A stretch of DNA of 56,501 bases from positions 1 through 56,501 of the forward strand of contig CACHEH010000007.1 of the NCBI GenBank assembly GCA_902578805.1, in the 5' to 3' direction. This DNA is from an uncultured SAR116 cluster alpha proteobacterium (lineage in GTDB: Bacteria > Pseudomonadota > Alphaproteobacteria > Puniceispirillales > Marisalimonadaceae). The translations under genes and the position numbers were made by a program. This document shows positions 26,809 through 35,816 of the stretch, in pieces. The notes beneath the pieces are model-generated. The model was not told the DNA's origin and did no database searches. It saw only the letters and a program-made list of their open reading frames with translations. The stretch's first letter is position 1. Each line of letters starts with the position of its first letter.

Positions 26809-28218
26809 TTGGTTTTGAATAAAAAAAAAAATTCTAATGAACTAATTGAATTACCATTTAATAAAATTTTTTTTAAATTAGCTATACCAAATATATGTGC
26901 AACCTTTCTATCTGCGAGTGCTGTTATATTTGATCTTTGGTATATAGGTAAAATAGGCATTTCTGAATTAGCTGGTGTAGCTTATATCTTTCCAATTTTT
27001 ATGTTAACAAGCATGCTATCCAATGGAGCGTTTGGTGGAGCTATAAGTGGCGCTACTGCAAGAGCTTTTGGAAGCAAAAACTTACACTTAGCAGAATGTA
27101 TCTTTAGGTCAGCAATATTAATTTCATTGTTGGGAGCACTACTTATGATGTTACTTTTTTTTTCCATTTCAGAAAGATTTTTCATCTTTATGAAAATAGA
27201 TAAAGAGGTTAGCAACGCAGCTTTAAGTTATGGTAACATTTTATTGGGTGGAATTTTTTTGATTTGGTTATTTAATATTATTATTTCTATAACTAGAGGG
27301 TCAGGTAATACAATAATGCCAGCTTTTAGTTGGCTGATTGTTCTATCTTCTCATGTTTTACTTGCAAGTTTAAATTTTAATTATCTTGATGGAAATTTTG
27401 TTTTAAAAAATAATGTAGTTTTTTTTAGTGAAAATTATTTATTTAATTCTTTAGAATGGTCTGCCATATCATTATTGTCTGGATATTTTTTTGGATTAGT
27501 ATTTATATTAGGTTTTTATTTTTTTGGAAATCATTCTTATACATTTAAATTTTCAAAAATTTTGCAATTAGATGGATTTTTAAAGTTAATTAAATCAGGT
27601 TCATTAGCAAGTTGTCAGTCTTTAATGACAATTTCATTAGCATTATTCTGTACAGCAGTGATTGGAATTTTTGGATCACATTGGACAGCAGGATTTGGTA
27701 TTGCAATTAGGTTAGAATTGCTTTTGATCCCTATTATTTTTGGAGTAGGTGGTGCACTTATAGCAATAGTAGGGGCAAATGTTGGTGCAAATAAATTAAA
27801 AAGAGCTATACAAATTACTTGGAAGGGTACAGCTTTTTCTGTTTTCATTGTCGGGATTACAGGATTGTTTTTTTCATTTTATCCTGAACTCTGGTCCAAT
27901 TTTTTTACACATAATCCACAAGCTATAGATGCTGCTGAAGTTTATTTGAAGGTAGTTGCTCCTTTTTATGCATTTTTTGCTCTTGGTCTTGGTCTTTATT
28001 TTGTATGTCAAGCATTCAACACTTTGTTTTGGCCAGTTGTAGGAACCTTTTTAAGATTGATTTTTGTTGTAATTTTAACTTCATTCTTTTTGTATAATAA
28101 TGTAGCTAGTCCGTATTTATTATTTATTACTATGTCGTCTGGTTTGATAATTTATGGCTTATTTATTAGTCTAAGCTTACACTATGGGCCTTGGAAATCG
28201 CATTATAAACAGAATTGA
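26809..28218 (+). CDS. MATE-family efflux transporter
   Basis: A 469-residue protein with twelve predicted spans in two six-span halves, the MATE build. AVSTFCASLSA-like and GNTIMPAFSW segments match the two repeats; GSGNTIMPA follows the conserved Arg-Gly motif. MATE proteins expel cationic drugs or metabolites with Na+ or H+. The start is uncertain: a TTG at 26809 is used, with no convincing ribosome site. It lies 10 bases after the amidohydrolase and may be co-transcribed with it. Confidence 0.88.
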   Translation: MVLNKKKNSNELIELPFNKIFFKLAIPNICATFLSASAVIFDLWYIGKIGISELAGVAYIFPIFMLTSMLSNGAFGGAISGATARAFGSKNLHLAECIFRSAILISLLGALLMMLLFFSISERFFIFMKIDKEVSNAALSYGNILLGGIFLIWLFNIIISITRGSGNTIMPAFSWLIVLSSHVLLASLNFNYLDGNFVLKNNVVFFSENYLFNSLEWSAISLLSGYFFGLVFILGFYFFGNHSYTFKFSKILQLDGFLKLIKSGSLASCQSLMTISLALFCTAVIGIFGSHWTAGFGIAIRLELLLIPIIFGVGGALIAIVGANVGANKLKRAIQITWKGTAFSVFIVGITGLFFSFYPELWSNFFTHNPQAIDAAEVYLKVVAPFYAFFALGLGLYFVCQAFNTLFWPVVGTFLRLIFVVILTSFFLYNNVASPYLLFITMSSGLIIYGLFISLSLHYGPWKSHYKQN

Positions 28219-28227
28219 TTTGAAGAT

Positions 28228-29277
28228 TTAAGGTATGATAACGCCTTTCCCATCGGATTGCTTGTCAAATATTTTATAGGCTTCTTCTGCTTGGTTTAGT
28301 GACCACGTGTGTGTAAATAAATTATCAACATTTAGTTTTTTATTTACAATAAAATCAGCACATTGGGCTTGTCCATATTTTGAAAATGTCCAACTTCCTA
28401 TAAGTGTAACTTGTCTCCTTAATAGATCATTACTAACATCTAAAGTAACATCTCCACCTTCACCTACAAAGCATGCTTTGCCCCATGTTTTCACAATCTT
28501 TACTGCCAATGAACGTGCCTCGGATGAAGATGACGCTTCTAATGATGCATCGACTCCGGTACCTTTTGTTAAATCTTTTATTTCTTCTAATAAGTTATTG
28601 CTTTCGTTAGGATTTATTAATATGTCTGCGCCAAATTCAACAGATCTCTCTAACCTTTGTTTATTTATGTCAATTGCAATAACTCTAGACCCCATCTTGT
28701 TAGCTAACATGACAGCTGACAATCCAACGGGTCCCATGCCAAAAATCGCTATAGTTTGACTTGCTTTTAAATTTAATCTTTCTAAAGCTCCCCATGCGGT
28801 CCCAGTTCCACATGATATTGCTGCACCAGCTACAAATGATATTTCATCTCTCAAAGGAACTAATGTGCTAGCAGGACACTTCATATATTTAGAATGCGCA
28901 CCGTGTCCAGTAACACCAAAAACGACTTTAACTCCATCAATACAAAGTTGTTGCCATCCTGTGGAACAGTGTGAACAGGTGCCACAACCTTCATAATGAT
29001 GTTGCATTACACGTGTGTCTAATTGAAATTTTTTTTTTTGTACGTTAGACCCTATTTCTACAATAGTACCACATGGTTCATGCCCAGCAATAACTGGTTT
29101 ATCATCACCTCCAAGACCTAGAGATGATGGACCATTATTTGCTCTGTAAAATTTGAGATCACTTCCACACATTCCTGAAGCTTTGATCTCAATAATCACA
29201 TCATCCGGCCCTGGTGAAGGGTCGTCAAAATCCTGAATTTCTAATTTTTTATCTCCTAGAAATACAATTCCTTGCAT
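28228..29277 (-). CDS. Zinc-dependent alcohol dehydrogenase (medium chain)
   Basis: A 349-residue MDR enzyme. Catalytic zinc ligands are in CGSDLK (Cys) and AGHEPCG (His, Glu). The structural zinc lobe is EGCGTCSHCSTGWQQLC with four Cys. The NAD fold is GMGPVGLSAV at about 174-183, and the following acidic residue in VIAIDINKQR points to NAD. It resembles threonine or sorbitol dehydrogenases. It converges on the MATE gene. The substrate is unknown. Confidence 0.92.
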   Translation of the reverse strand: MQGIVFLGDKKLEIQDFDDPSPGPDDVIIEIKASGMCGSDLKFYRANNGPSSLGLGGDDKPVIAGHEPCGTIVEIGSNVQKKKFQLDTRVMQHHYEGCGTCSHCSTGWQQLCIDGVKVVFGVTGHGAHSKYMKCPASTLVPLRDEISFVAGAAISCGTGTAWGALERLNLKASQTIAIFGMGPVGLSAVMLANKMGSRVIAIDINKQRLERSVEFGADILINPNESNNLLEEIKDLTKGTGVDASLEASSSSEARSLAVKIVKTWGKACFVGEGGDVTLDVSNDLLRRQVTLIGSWTFSKYGQAQCADFIVNKKLNVDNLFTHTWSLNQAEEAYKIFDKQSDGKGVIIP

Positions 29278-29300
29278 AATGCTATACCTTTTAATATAAT

Positions 29301-29750
29301 TTAATTTCTAAACTTTTGGTGACATCCTTTACATGTTCCAGCAAGGGTTCGGAAAGAATCCACTGTATTGTCAAAGTCTTTTTCTTTAGAATTATTAATT
29401 AATTTTAAAGATGCTAACTCAAAATTGTTAACTGCTTTTTTAAAACCTTTTGGATCTAACCAAATATCTGCAGAGGCTTCAGAAGGAGCTCCGTCACTTC
29501 CTTCTGGGAAATATTTCATCATTTCTTTACTCCAATTATATAGAGTAGTTGCGGATTTTTCTATTGTTTCAAAGTCTTCATTTTGAATGGATTTATGAAT
29601 AGTTTGCATCATTTTTTTGCTTATCTTAAATTTGTCCATTCTTTCTTTAACTACTCCCTGAGCACCTCCATTAGCATGTAAAGGCGTTATAGAAACAATA
29701 CTGGAGATTAATAAGAAGCTTATATAAAATATTACATTTTTAATTTTCAT
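29301..29750 (-). CDS. Cytochrome c' family protein
   Basis: A 149-residue periplasmic haem protein with a signal peptide ending near His-Ala-Asn (about residue 27). The haem motif CKGCH is at residues 140-144, close to the C-terminus, as in class II cytochromes c'. The rest is a four-helix bundle with MDKFKISKKMMQTIH at the first helix. Cytochromes c' bind NO or act in nitrosative stress; the role here is unproven. It lies 23 bases after the alcohol dehydrogenase start, on the same strand upstream of it. Confidence 0.92.
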   Translation of the reverse strand: MKIKNVIFYISFLLISSIVSITPLHANGGAQGVVKERMDKFKISKKMMQTIHKSIQNEDFETIEKSATTLYNWSKEMMKYFPEGSDGAPSEASADIWLDPKGFKKAVNNFELASLKLINNSKEKDFDNTVDSFRTLAGTCKGCHQKFRN

Positions 29751-29824
29751 ATTTAATCCTCTGTTAAGCTTAGTTATTTAGTAGTATAAAATCATAGAAT
29801 AAAATAAATTGAGACTACTTAATA

Positions 29825-31027
29825 GTGAAAAAAAATAATAAAATAAAAATTGAAAATTTAGATATTTTTCTCTCCTTTCTATTATTAGGCTTTACTTCCT
29901 TTGGAGGACCAATAGCCCATATTGGTTATTTTCGGAACTTCTTTGTAAAACAAAAAAAATGGTTAGATGAAAGACTTTATGCTGATTTTGTTTCTCTTTG
30001 CAATTTTCTGCCAGGTCCATCCTCTAGTCAGGTTGGTATATCTATTGGATATTACTTCAAAGGTGTAAAAGGAGCTATTTTAGCTTGGGTGGGTTTTACA
30101 ATGCCTTCAGTAATAATTCTTATGATATTTGGTTATGCAATTTTAAATTATGACAATTCAATTCCTCAAGGTATTTTAAAAGGTTTGAAAGCAATTGTTG
30201 TCATAATTGTATTTCAAGCAATATTAGGGATGAGTAAAAATTTATTAAAAGACAACGTTGGATATTTAATTACATTTTTCACAGTTTTGTTTTTAATAAT
30301 TTTTCCATCATCATTAAATCAATTAATGTGTTTGATTCTAAGTGGTCTAATTGGGGTGTTTGTATACAGAGAAAAAAAAAGAAAAGGAAAAAAACAAAAG
30401 TTTTCTGTTAAAATAAGTTTTTGGAAGATTTTCCCAATAATTTTATTTTTTGTTTTTTTAATAATGCTCCCAATTACTAATGAAATTTTTAATTCTAATC
30501 TTTTAAATTTAGCGAATAGTTTCTTTAAAGTTGGTTCCTTGGTTTTTGGAGGAGGGCACGTTGTATTACCATTATTAAATGAAGAATTTGTTGCTAGTGG
30601 TATGATAGAAAATAATTTATTCTTGGCAGGTTATGGCGCGTCACAAGCTATACCGGGTCCTTTGTTTACATTTTCATTCTATTTAGGGATATTTTTAAAA
30701 AGTGAAATCAATACTTTTTTAACAGGAATTTTTTGTTTGTTTTTTATTTTCCTGCCTTCATTTCTTTTAATTATAGGTACTTTATCTATATGGAATGAAT
30801 TAAGAAAAGTTGATTTAATTATTAGTGCTTTTAAAGGGGTTAACGCTAGTGTCATAGGATTATTAATTGCTGCCTTGTATGACCCTATAATCATTACTAG
30901 TATAAAAAGCTATTATGATTTTGCTCTTATCTTAATTTCTTTTATAATTTTATTTTTTATCAAAATACCTCAGTGGGCAGCGGTTATTTTTATATCATTT
31001 TGTGGTTGGATATTTACATTTATATAA
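29825..31027 (+). CDS. chrA: Chromate transporter, long-chain CHR family (ChrA)
   Basis: A 400-residue membrane protein with two CHR domains. The first has FLLLGFTSFGGPIAHIGYF and LPGPSSSQVG; the second has KVGSLVFGGGHVVLPLL and QAIPGPLFTFSFYLG. This is the standard long-chain ChrA build of ten or more spans. The family exports chromate, but many marine members have unknown ions. The start is a GTG at 29825. It diverges from cytochrome c' and converges with the MOSC gene, with one base between stops. Confidence 0.93.
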   Translation: MKKNNKIKIENLDIFLSFLLLGFTSFGGPIAHIGYFRNFFVKQKKWLDERLYADFVSLCNFLPGPSSSQVGISIGYYFKGVKGAILAWVGFTMPSVIILMIFGYAILNYDNSIPQGILKGLKAIVVIIVFQAILGMSKNLLKDNVGYLITFFTVLFLIIFPSSLNQLMCLILSGLIGVFVYREKKRKGKKQKFSVKISFWKIFPIILFFVFLIMLPITNEIFNSNLLNLANSFFKVGSLVFGGGHVVLPLLNEEFVASGMIENNLFLAGYGASQAIPGPLFTFSFYLGIFLKSEINTFLTGIFCLFFIFLPSFLLIIGTLSIWNELRKVDLIISAFKGVNASVIGLLIAALYDPIIITSIKSYYDFALILISFIILFFIKIPQWAAVIFISFCGWIFTFI

Positions 31028-31028
31028 T

Positions 31029-31520
31029 TTATTCTTCGATTTGAATGATTTGATCACCTTTTCTAATTACTCCTCCTTTAACTATCGAGCAATTTAGACC
31101 AGATCTATTATACAATGGCAGAACCAGTGGTTTTTTTAGAAGATCCGCAAGATATTTACATGGAAAGTTAAGTCTTCCACCAAATAAAATAACATCCCCA
31201 ACCTTAAACTTTTTTCCAACAAGATAATTAAGTGGAACACCTGATGTAGTTAAATTTCTTCTATGTTCTATTGGTTTCAAAATAATAGGTTTTTCTTGAA
31301 GTGGTGGTTGGTTAACTGCCAATGCCTCAAGTACTTCATTTTCTATTAGAGTTATATCTCTAATGTCAGGTTTAGGCGAATAAGTACCTGTTTTATTATA
31401 ATAACGATCATTGATAATACCTTTGCCTTCAACTAATTCTGCTTCTTCCAATTCTATCATGTCAGCTGAAGCCTCAGGGGCAATATGTATATGCAATAAC
31501 GTCCCACTTTCCCATTTCAT
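31029..31520 (-). CDS. MOSC domain protein
   Basis: A 163-residue single-domain MOSC protein. The opening HIHIAPEASADM, the ELVEGKGIINDRYYNKTGTYS segment (the Gly-Asp/Arg-Tyr turn of the family) and RRNLTTSGVPLNYLVGK are diagnostic. MOSC domains handle sulfur or molybdenum cofactor and occur in molybdenum cofactor sulfurases and YiiM. The conserved Cys appears in NFPCKYLADLL. It stands alone, and its substrate is unknown. Confidence 0.9.
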   Translation of the reverse strand: MKWESGTLLHIHIAPEASADMIELEEAELVEGKGIINDRYYNKTGTYSPKPDIRDITLIENEVLEALAVNQPPLQEKPIILKPIEHRRNLTTSGVPLNYLVGKKFKVGDVILFGGRLNFPCKYLADLLKKPLVLPLYNRSGLNCSIVKGGVIRKGDQIIQIEE

Positions 31521-31646
31521 AAAAACACTCCTATTAATAATTAAAAATACTCTAAATAAATTTTGAAATTTAGAAAATAAATTTTGACAAATTACATAAA
31601 AAATTTAATAGAAAAAAAATTATTATTTTGTTTTAATGTGGACGTA

Positions 31647-31772
31647 ATGGAAGATAAAAATATTAGCGTTATTGCTAGCCACACAAATGACTCTAAGTCC
31701 TCTTTAATTGGGAGTTCTTTGACAAAAGCTGGTAGATTAGCAATGGAATTATCACACGAGAAAAAAGACTAA
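31647..31772 (+). CDS. Small hypothetical protein (41 residues)
   Basis: A short frame opening MEDKNISVIASHTND and ending LSHEKKD. A TTG at 31584 would give 62 residues, but the extra part looks non-coding. I do not recognise it. Its last codons hold a run of six A. A one-base backward shift there would join it to the next frame, whose upstream part is open and charged. So it may be the N-terminal half of one longer protein. Confidence 0.45.
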   Translation: MEDKNISVIASHTNDSKSSLIGSSLTKAGRLAMELSHEKKD

Positions 31773-31780
31773 AGCAAGAG

Positions 31781-32053
31781 TTGAAAGAACTTCAAACTGA
31801 GTATGATGAAATTAAACCTTCAACTCCAACAGGTACCACGGACTGGTACGTAAAGTGGATTTCTATGCTTTTAGAAGTTGCAGGCATTTTTTTAATAAGT
31901 GCATCTTTTATTCTTCATGGACAGATAGCCTATATAGTTAGTTGCATTGGTTGGATTTATGTAGGAATGCAATGGGGAGACAGGGCAATAATGATTAGTT
32001 CTTCTGTAAGTTGTACAGCGATAGCTATGAATTTGGTTAATACTTTATCTTAA
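31781..32053 (+). CDS. Small membrane protein (90 residues)
   Basis: A protein starting with TTG after CAAGAG. It has a charged, helical first 15 residues, then DWYVKWISMLLEVAGIFLIS and two further hydrophobic segments (about residues 30-48, 50-64 and 70-88). The WYVKW...GWIYVGMQWGDRA pattern looks like a conserved mini-membrane family, but I cannot name it. It begins 8 bases after the previous short frame and may be fused to it by frameshift (see findings). Confidence 0.6.
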   Translation: MKELQTEYDEIKPSTPTGTTDWYVKWISMLLEVAGIFLISASFILHGQIAYIVSCIGWIYVGMQWGDRAIMISSSVSCTAIAMNLVNTLS

Positions 32054-32055
32054 TT

Positions 32056-32259
32056 TTAATTTTTGTTCTTTGTTTTGAAAAAGAAACTCTTTAATGAAAA
32101 TTGTGTATTTTTATTATTTTTAATGAGATAATTACTTATTAGAATTGTGAACAAAATAATTATTATAATAGTCGCAAAGATACTTAATTGAGACTCCTTT
32201 ATCAAATACGCTAACGCAAACGGAATTAAAAAACATAATATTAAAATGAATAATTTCAT
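32056..32259 (-). CDS. Small two-span membrane protein, hypothetical
   Basis: A 67-residue frame with hydrophobic stretches at about 3-19 and 26-45 and a lysine-rich tail. It converges with the 90-residue membrane protein with a 2-base gap. There is no recognisable family and weak coding evidence beyond its composition. Confidence 0.4.
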   Translation of the reverse strand: MKLFILILCFLIPFALAYLIKESQLSIFATIIIIILFTILISNYLIKNNKNTQFSLKSFFFKTKNKN

Positions 32260-32301
32260 CTCATAATAATAGTATTTTTTGTGAGAGAAAAAAACTTTTG
32301 A

Positions 32302-32826
32302 TTATGTATCCAATTTACATTTAAAAATGTCAGCAGTTACACTTGATAGGAGATTAGTCTGTTTCATGAATGCGTAACGTACATCTAAACTGTTCTCTAC
32401 CTCAATTTCTTGATTAGCGTAGGTTATTTCCTTTTTTTCATTTAAATCGAGAATTCCAATAGCATTACCACCCATAGTAAATGCCCTTTTTTTAAGTTCA
32501 TACATTAATTCATCATAGCTCAAACTACCAAGAACTTTGACTCTAATTATACTAATACAATTACGATCACCTTTTAGAAATTTGCTAGAAGAAAATTCAA
32601 TATTTTGAAATTTATTAGAATAGCTTATTTCATTTTTTAGTAAAGATCCACTGGGCTTATTAAGATTTGTTAATTTTTGATCAGAAATAGTTTTGATTTT
32701 TTTTACATTCTTTTCTGCTTGGTTTGGATTTAATACAATACTTTGACCATATTTACTTATGAATGATGTTTCTTGAAAACAACCAGATAAAAAAATGAAT
32801 AATAATGTTAAAAAGAATAATCTCAT
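32302..32826 (-). CDS. Predicted lipoprotein, RcsF-like
   Basis: A 174-residue lipoprotein. The signal peptide ends in the lipobox LSGC, with lipidated Cys16 when started at the ATG at 32826. The C-terminal half contains CISIIRVKVLGSLSYDELM and a MGGNAIGILDL turn, followed by a closing Cys. This resembles the RcsF/YbjQ-like fold, where RcsF senses envelope stress. Rcs phosphorelay genes are not in the window, so only the fold is suggested. A linker of about 70 residues separates lipid anchor and domain. Confidence 0.65.
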   Translation of the reverse strand: MRLFFLTLLFIFLSGCFQETSFISKYGQSIVLNPNQAEKNVKKIKTISDQKLTNLNKPSGSLLKNEISYSNKFQNIEFSSSKFLKGDRNCISIIRVKVLGSLSYDELMYELKKRAFTMGGNAIGILDLNEKKEITYANQEIEVENSLDVRYAFMKQTNLLSSVTADIFKCKLDT

Positions 32827-32938
32827 AATTAACAATTCTGAAATTGAGTACTCATTTATTACGTCAAATAAAATAGAATCTTTAACATTTTTAAAAATTA
32901 TTTAAATAATACTACAAGATAATTCTTCTATAAAAAAG

Positions 32939-33515
32939 CTAATTTGTCATAAATATATCATAACGTATAGTTTTTCCTATAATCTGGTGAGAGCATTTTC
33001 TAATCTTTTCAATTGGATCAGCATATCTAGGTTGTTTGAGAACTACTCTGTTTTTTGCACAATTTAAAGCTACTTCTAGAAGTTCAATGTAATCAGAATC
33101 AGGGCCTACAATTTCTCTAACTAGTCTCATATTATTTTTTACAAGAGCAGTTTTCTTTCTGTCTTTATACATGGTATCGATCATAATAACTTCAGGTGAC
33201 AGCTTTGGTAAAACATCTTTAGAGTCTCCAAATAATAACTCCATTCTATTTATTATTTTCTTAATTTCTCCACCAAATGATACTCCTTCATTAAAACCCT
33301 TTTGCAGTATTTCGAACATTTTTTCTGATCGTTCAATTAATGTGACTTTGGCTCCAAGAGAGGCTAGAATAAATGAGTCATATCCAAGTCCTGCTGTTGC
33401 ATCTATTATATTTCTATTTTTGTTAGATTTCATACCTACAGCTTTAGCGAGGTTTTGACCTCTACCTTTACCATATTTTAATCTATGTAAAATTGGACCT
33501 TCAATAAAAGAACAT
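32939..33515 (-). CDS. rsmJ: 16S rRNA m2G1516 methyltransferase RsmJ-like, 5' end frameshifted or with unusual start
   Basis: The core has the RsmJ landmarks: IIDATAGLGYDSFILASLGA (SAM motif I), the acidic LIERSEKM, MIDTMYKDRKKTALVK in place of the usual YLDPMFP-KSALVK, VGPDSD and VLKQPRYADP. RsmJ methylates G1516 of 16S rRNA. The first in-frame ATG is at 33433, but the frame continues upstream and encodes EGPILHRLKYGKGRG, which matches the family's conserved GGAMAHRRKFGGGRG region. An ATG at 33515 is one base out of frame: removing one T from the TTTT run after it would restore a start. Otherwise an ATT at 33523, right after the rhodanese stop, could serve. The E. coli-type N-terminal extension of about 65 residues is absent. 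Confidence 0.8.
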
Positions 33516-33523
33516 TTTAAAAT

Positions 33524-34411
33524 TTAATCATTCTCCATTGGTAAGGTTTGACTTATAGCTGCCCATTCATGAAGGGAATTATCATAAATTGTGATATTTT
33601 CAAAACCTAATTGATATAGTACAAATGCTTCTAAAGATGCGGCGATACCACCTCCACAATAATTTAAAATGCAACAATCCCTAGATACGTCATTAGCTTG
33701 AAAAATTTTTGATAATTCATCAAATTTTTTAAATTTCCCTGTTTCAACATCAAGTAATTCATGAAATGGTATATTGATACTTGTAGGGATCCTACCAGGT
33801 CTTCCATATCTTGGATTTTCACCATTATGGATATCGGCAGTTAATGAATTTAATATTATAAACTTTGGATTACCTATGGCTTCAAGGACTGCATCTTTAT
33901 TTACAAAAATATTATCTCTTGGTGAAAAAACAAAATCAGATTTTGAGAAAGTTAAATTACCTTTTGAAGTAGGTAAGTTCATTTTTTCCCACTGATTAAA
34001 TCCACCATCCAATATGCTTGCTCGATCAAATCCAACTGCTCTTAACATCCACCAAATACGTGCAGACCATTGTACTCCATTCCTTGAGTAGAGAATTACA
34101 TGATAATGGCTTCCAATTCCTTGTTTCTTGAAACTATCAGCAAGAATTTTAAGATTTGGCAAAGTAAATCTAAACGGACTGTCTTTATCTGATAAATCTA
34201 AATCAAGATCTAAGAAACTAGAGTTTTGAATGTTACAAAGTTCATATTTTTCTCTTCCACTTTCTACAATGTAGGGTAAAGTGGGATCATTATCTCTATA
34301 ATGCAGATAAGTTGTACAGTCATATATTCTTATATTATTGTTATTAATATTTTGACTTAACCACTCACAGCTAACAATTGCTTCAGGGTTTTTCCAAGTA
34401 TCTAATTTCAT
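33524..34411 (-). CDS. Sulfurtransferase (two-domain rhodanese, SseA-like)
   Basis: A 295-residue protein with two rhodanese domains (about 12-140 and 170-290). The active-site Cys is in NYCGGGIAAS, the six-residue loop CGGGIA of 3-mercaptopyruvate sulfurtransferases (CG[ST]GVT in SseA). The inactive first domain has DGGFNQWEKMNLPT. It transfers sulfane sulfur to thiols or cyanide. Its stop is directly followed by the rsmJ frame on the same strand. Confidence 0.9.
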   Translation of the reverse strand: MKLDTWKNPEAIVSCEWLSQNINNNNIRIYDCTTYLHYRDNDPTLPYIVESGREKYELCNIQNSSFLDLDLDLSDKDSPFRFTLPNLKILADSFKKQGIGSHYHVILYSRNGVQWSARIWWMLRAVGFDRASILDGGFNQWEKMNLPTSKGNLTFSKSDFVFSPRDNIFVNKDAVLEAIGNPKFIILNSLTADIHNGENPRYGRPGRIPTSINIPFHELLDVETGKFKKFDELSKIFQANDVSRDCCILNYCGGGIAASLEAFVLYQLGFENITIYDNSLHEWAAISQTLPMEND

Positions 34412-34444
34412 AATTTTTAATTTTCTATATTTACAAAGACTTTA

Positions 34445-35419
34445 TTAAGGCTCCAAATATATACTTCCACCACCTCTTCTAGATTCTAACATATTATGAG
34501 CTAAGTTAGCATCTTTAAGTTTGAAAGGCTGAAATTCTGGCAATGTTAATTTATTATTTTTCAATGCTTGGAAAACTGAATCAGCCATATTTTTGTATAA
34601 AGCTAAGTTAGAAATATAATCAAACAAAATTGGTCTTGAAATTGTAAGAGATTTCCCAGCTAAAATTGACATTGAAATTGGGTCAAGAGGTCCTGATGAT
34701 TGTCCAAAATTTATTAAATGTCCACAGACTTTAATACTCTTTAACGAATTTTCAAATGTATCTTTGCCAACTGAATCAAAAATTTTATCTACACCTTTAC
34801 CATTTGTTAGTTCCAATACTGTTTCTACAAAATCTTCTTGATGATAAGTAAGTGTATGATCACACCCATAAGATTTTGCTGTAATAATTTTCTCTTTACT
34901 TCCAACAGTACCAATAACAAAAGCTCCTTTTGCTTTAGCCCATTGAGAAAAAATTCTTCCAACACCGCCTGTGGCTGCTGTAATTAAAATTGTATCAGAA
35001 GCATTTAATTTGGTAACCTCTTCAATTAACATTTGTACTGTAATTGCTCTTGAGAAATTTGTTGCAATCATTTCATCTGAAATAAAATTAGGAATTTTAA
35101 CAGCTAGATCTTTATCTAAGATTCTGTGGCTTGAATACGCTCCATAATTTTTTGTAATGTATGCTATTTTATCTCCTTTTTTAAAGTCTTCTATACTTGC
35201 TCCTGTTTCTTCTATAATACCAACTGCTTCAAGGCCTGGTATTCCAGGTAGCTCAAGTGTTTTGTAAAGCCCTGATCTAACATAAATATCATGGAAATGA
35301 ACGCCTATTGCTGTTTGTCTTATAAGGAGTTCATTTTCTTTAGGTTTTTTGATTTCAATGTCTTCTAATTTTAAAACATTAGAATTACCGTGTTCTCTTA
35401 AGATTATTGCTTTGGCCAT
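34445..35419 (-). CDS. Quinone oxidoreductase (zeta-crystallin/QorA-like MDR)
   Basis: A 324-residue zinc-free medium-chain reductase. IGVHFHDIYVRSGLY near residue 36 and the NADPH loop ITAATGGVGRIFSQWAKAKG at about 145-164 are standard for NADPH:quinone reductases. It reduces quinones one electron at a time or acts on related alkenals. It lies 33 bases upstream of the rhodanese gene on the same strand. Confidence 0.9.
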   Translation of the reverse strand: MAKAIILREHGNSNVLKLEDIEIKKPKENELLIRQTAIGVHFHDIYVRSGLYKTLELPGIPGLEAVGIIEETGASIEDFKKGDKIAYITKNYGAYSSHRILDKDLAVKIPNFISDEMIATNFSRAITVQMLIEEVTKLNASDTILITAATGGVGRIFSQWAKAKGAFVIGTVGSKEKIITAKSYGCDHTLTYHQEDFVETVLELTNGKGVDKIFDSVGKDTFENSLKSIKVCGHLINFGQSSGPLDPISMSILAGKSLTISRPILFDYISNLALYKNMADSVFQALKNNKLTLPEFQPFKLKDANLAHNMLESRRGGGSIYLEP

Positions 35420-35516
35420 TTATACCCCAATACTTTAATTACATAAAAAATTTCAAACTTCAGTAGTATAATATAAAATATTTGATTTTCTTGTAATCAG
35501 TTTATAGAAAATTTTT

Positions 35517-35812
35517 ATGTCTATAATGAGAATAACAGTTAGAACATTCCAAAACAAACAACATGCTGAAATATTTTTTGCTATTTTCAAAAGATTTATG
35601 AAGATGCGCTTAAAGAAAAACTTAAAGTAAATTTTTCGATGATACAAAATAACTAACTTAAAAAACAAGTGACGAGTATCTGGAAATATGACGATGAAAA
35701 ACATTTGAAGGAAATTAGATCTTATTCATCAAAACACAATTCCATACCAAATTCTTTATTCCCCAAAGAAGATGTTTATAGCGGTTAGGTTATAGTTGAA
35801 GCAAATTCTTAA
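35517..35812 (+). pseudogene. Decayed small gene (about 97 codons) with frameshift and two stops
   Basis: Reading the plus strand from ATG 35517 gives MSIMRITVRTFQNKQHAEIF and so on for about 24 codons. The frame then shifts: adding one T before CAAAAG near 35589 continues as QKIYEDALKEKLKVNFSMIQ, then hits a TAA. After it the same frame runs through VTSIWKYDDEKHLKEIRSY and FPKEDVYSG, meets a TAG, and ends VIVEANS with TAA at 35812. The amino-acid text is protein-like across all breaks, which the opposite-strand open frame here (35453-35704) is not. The size and opening weakly recall ferredoxin-like ABM-type proteins. It is most likely a dead gene. Confidence 0.7.
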
Positions 35813-35816
35813 ATTC

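Noticed and set aside
31584-31646. N-terminal extension of the 41-residue frame from a TTG
   Set aside because: There is no ribosome site, and the added residues look like translated AT-rich spacer.
35453-35704. Open minus-strand frame of 83 codons
   Set aside because: Composition is that of antisense noise, and the plus strand under it holds a clear decayed gene.
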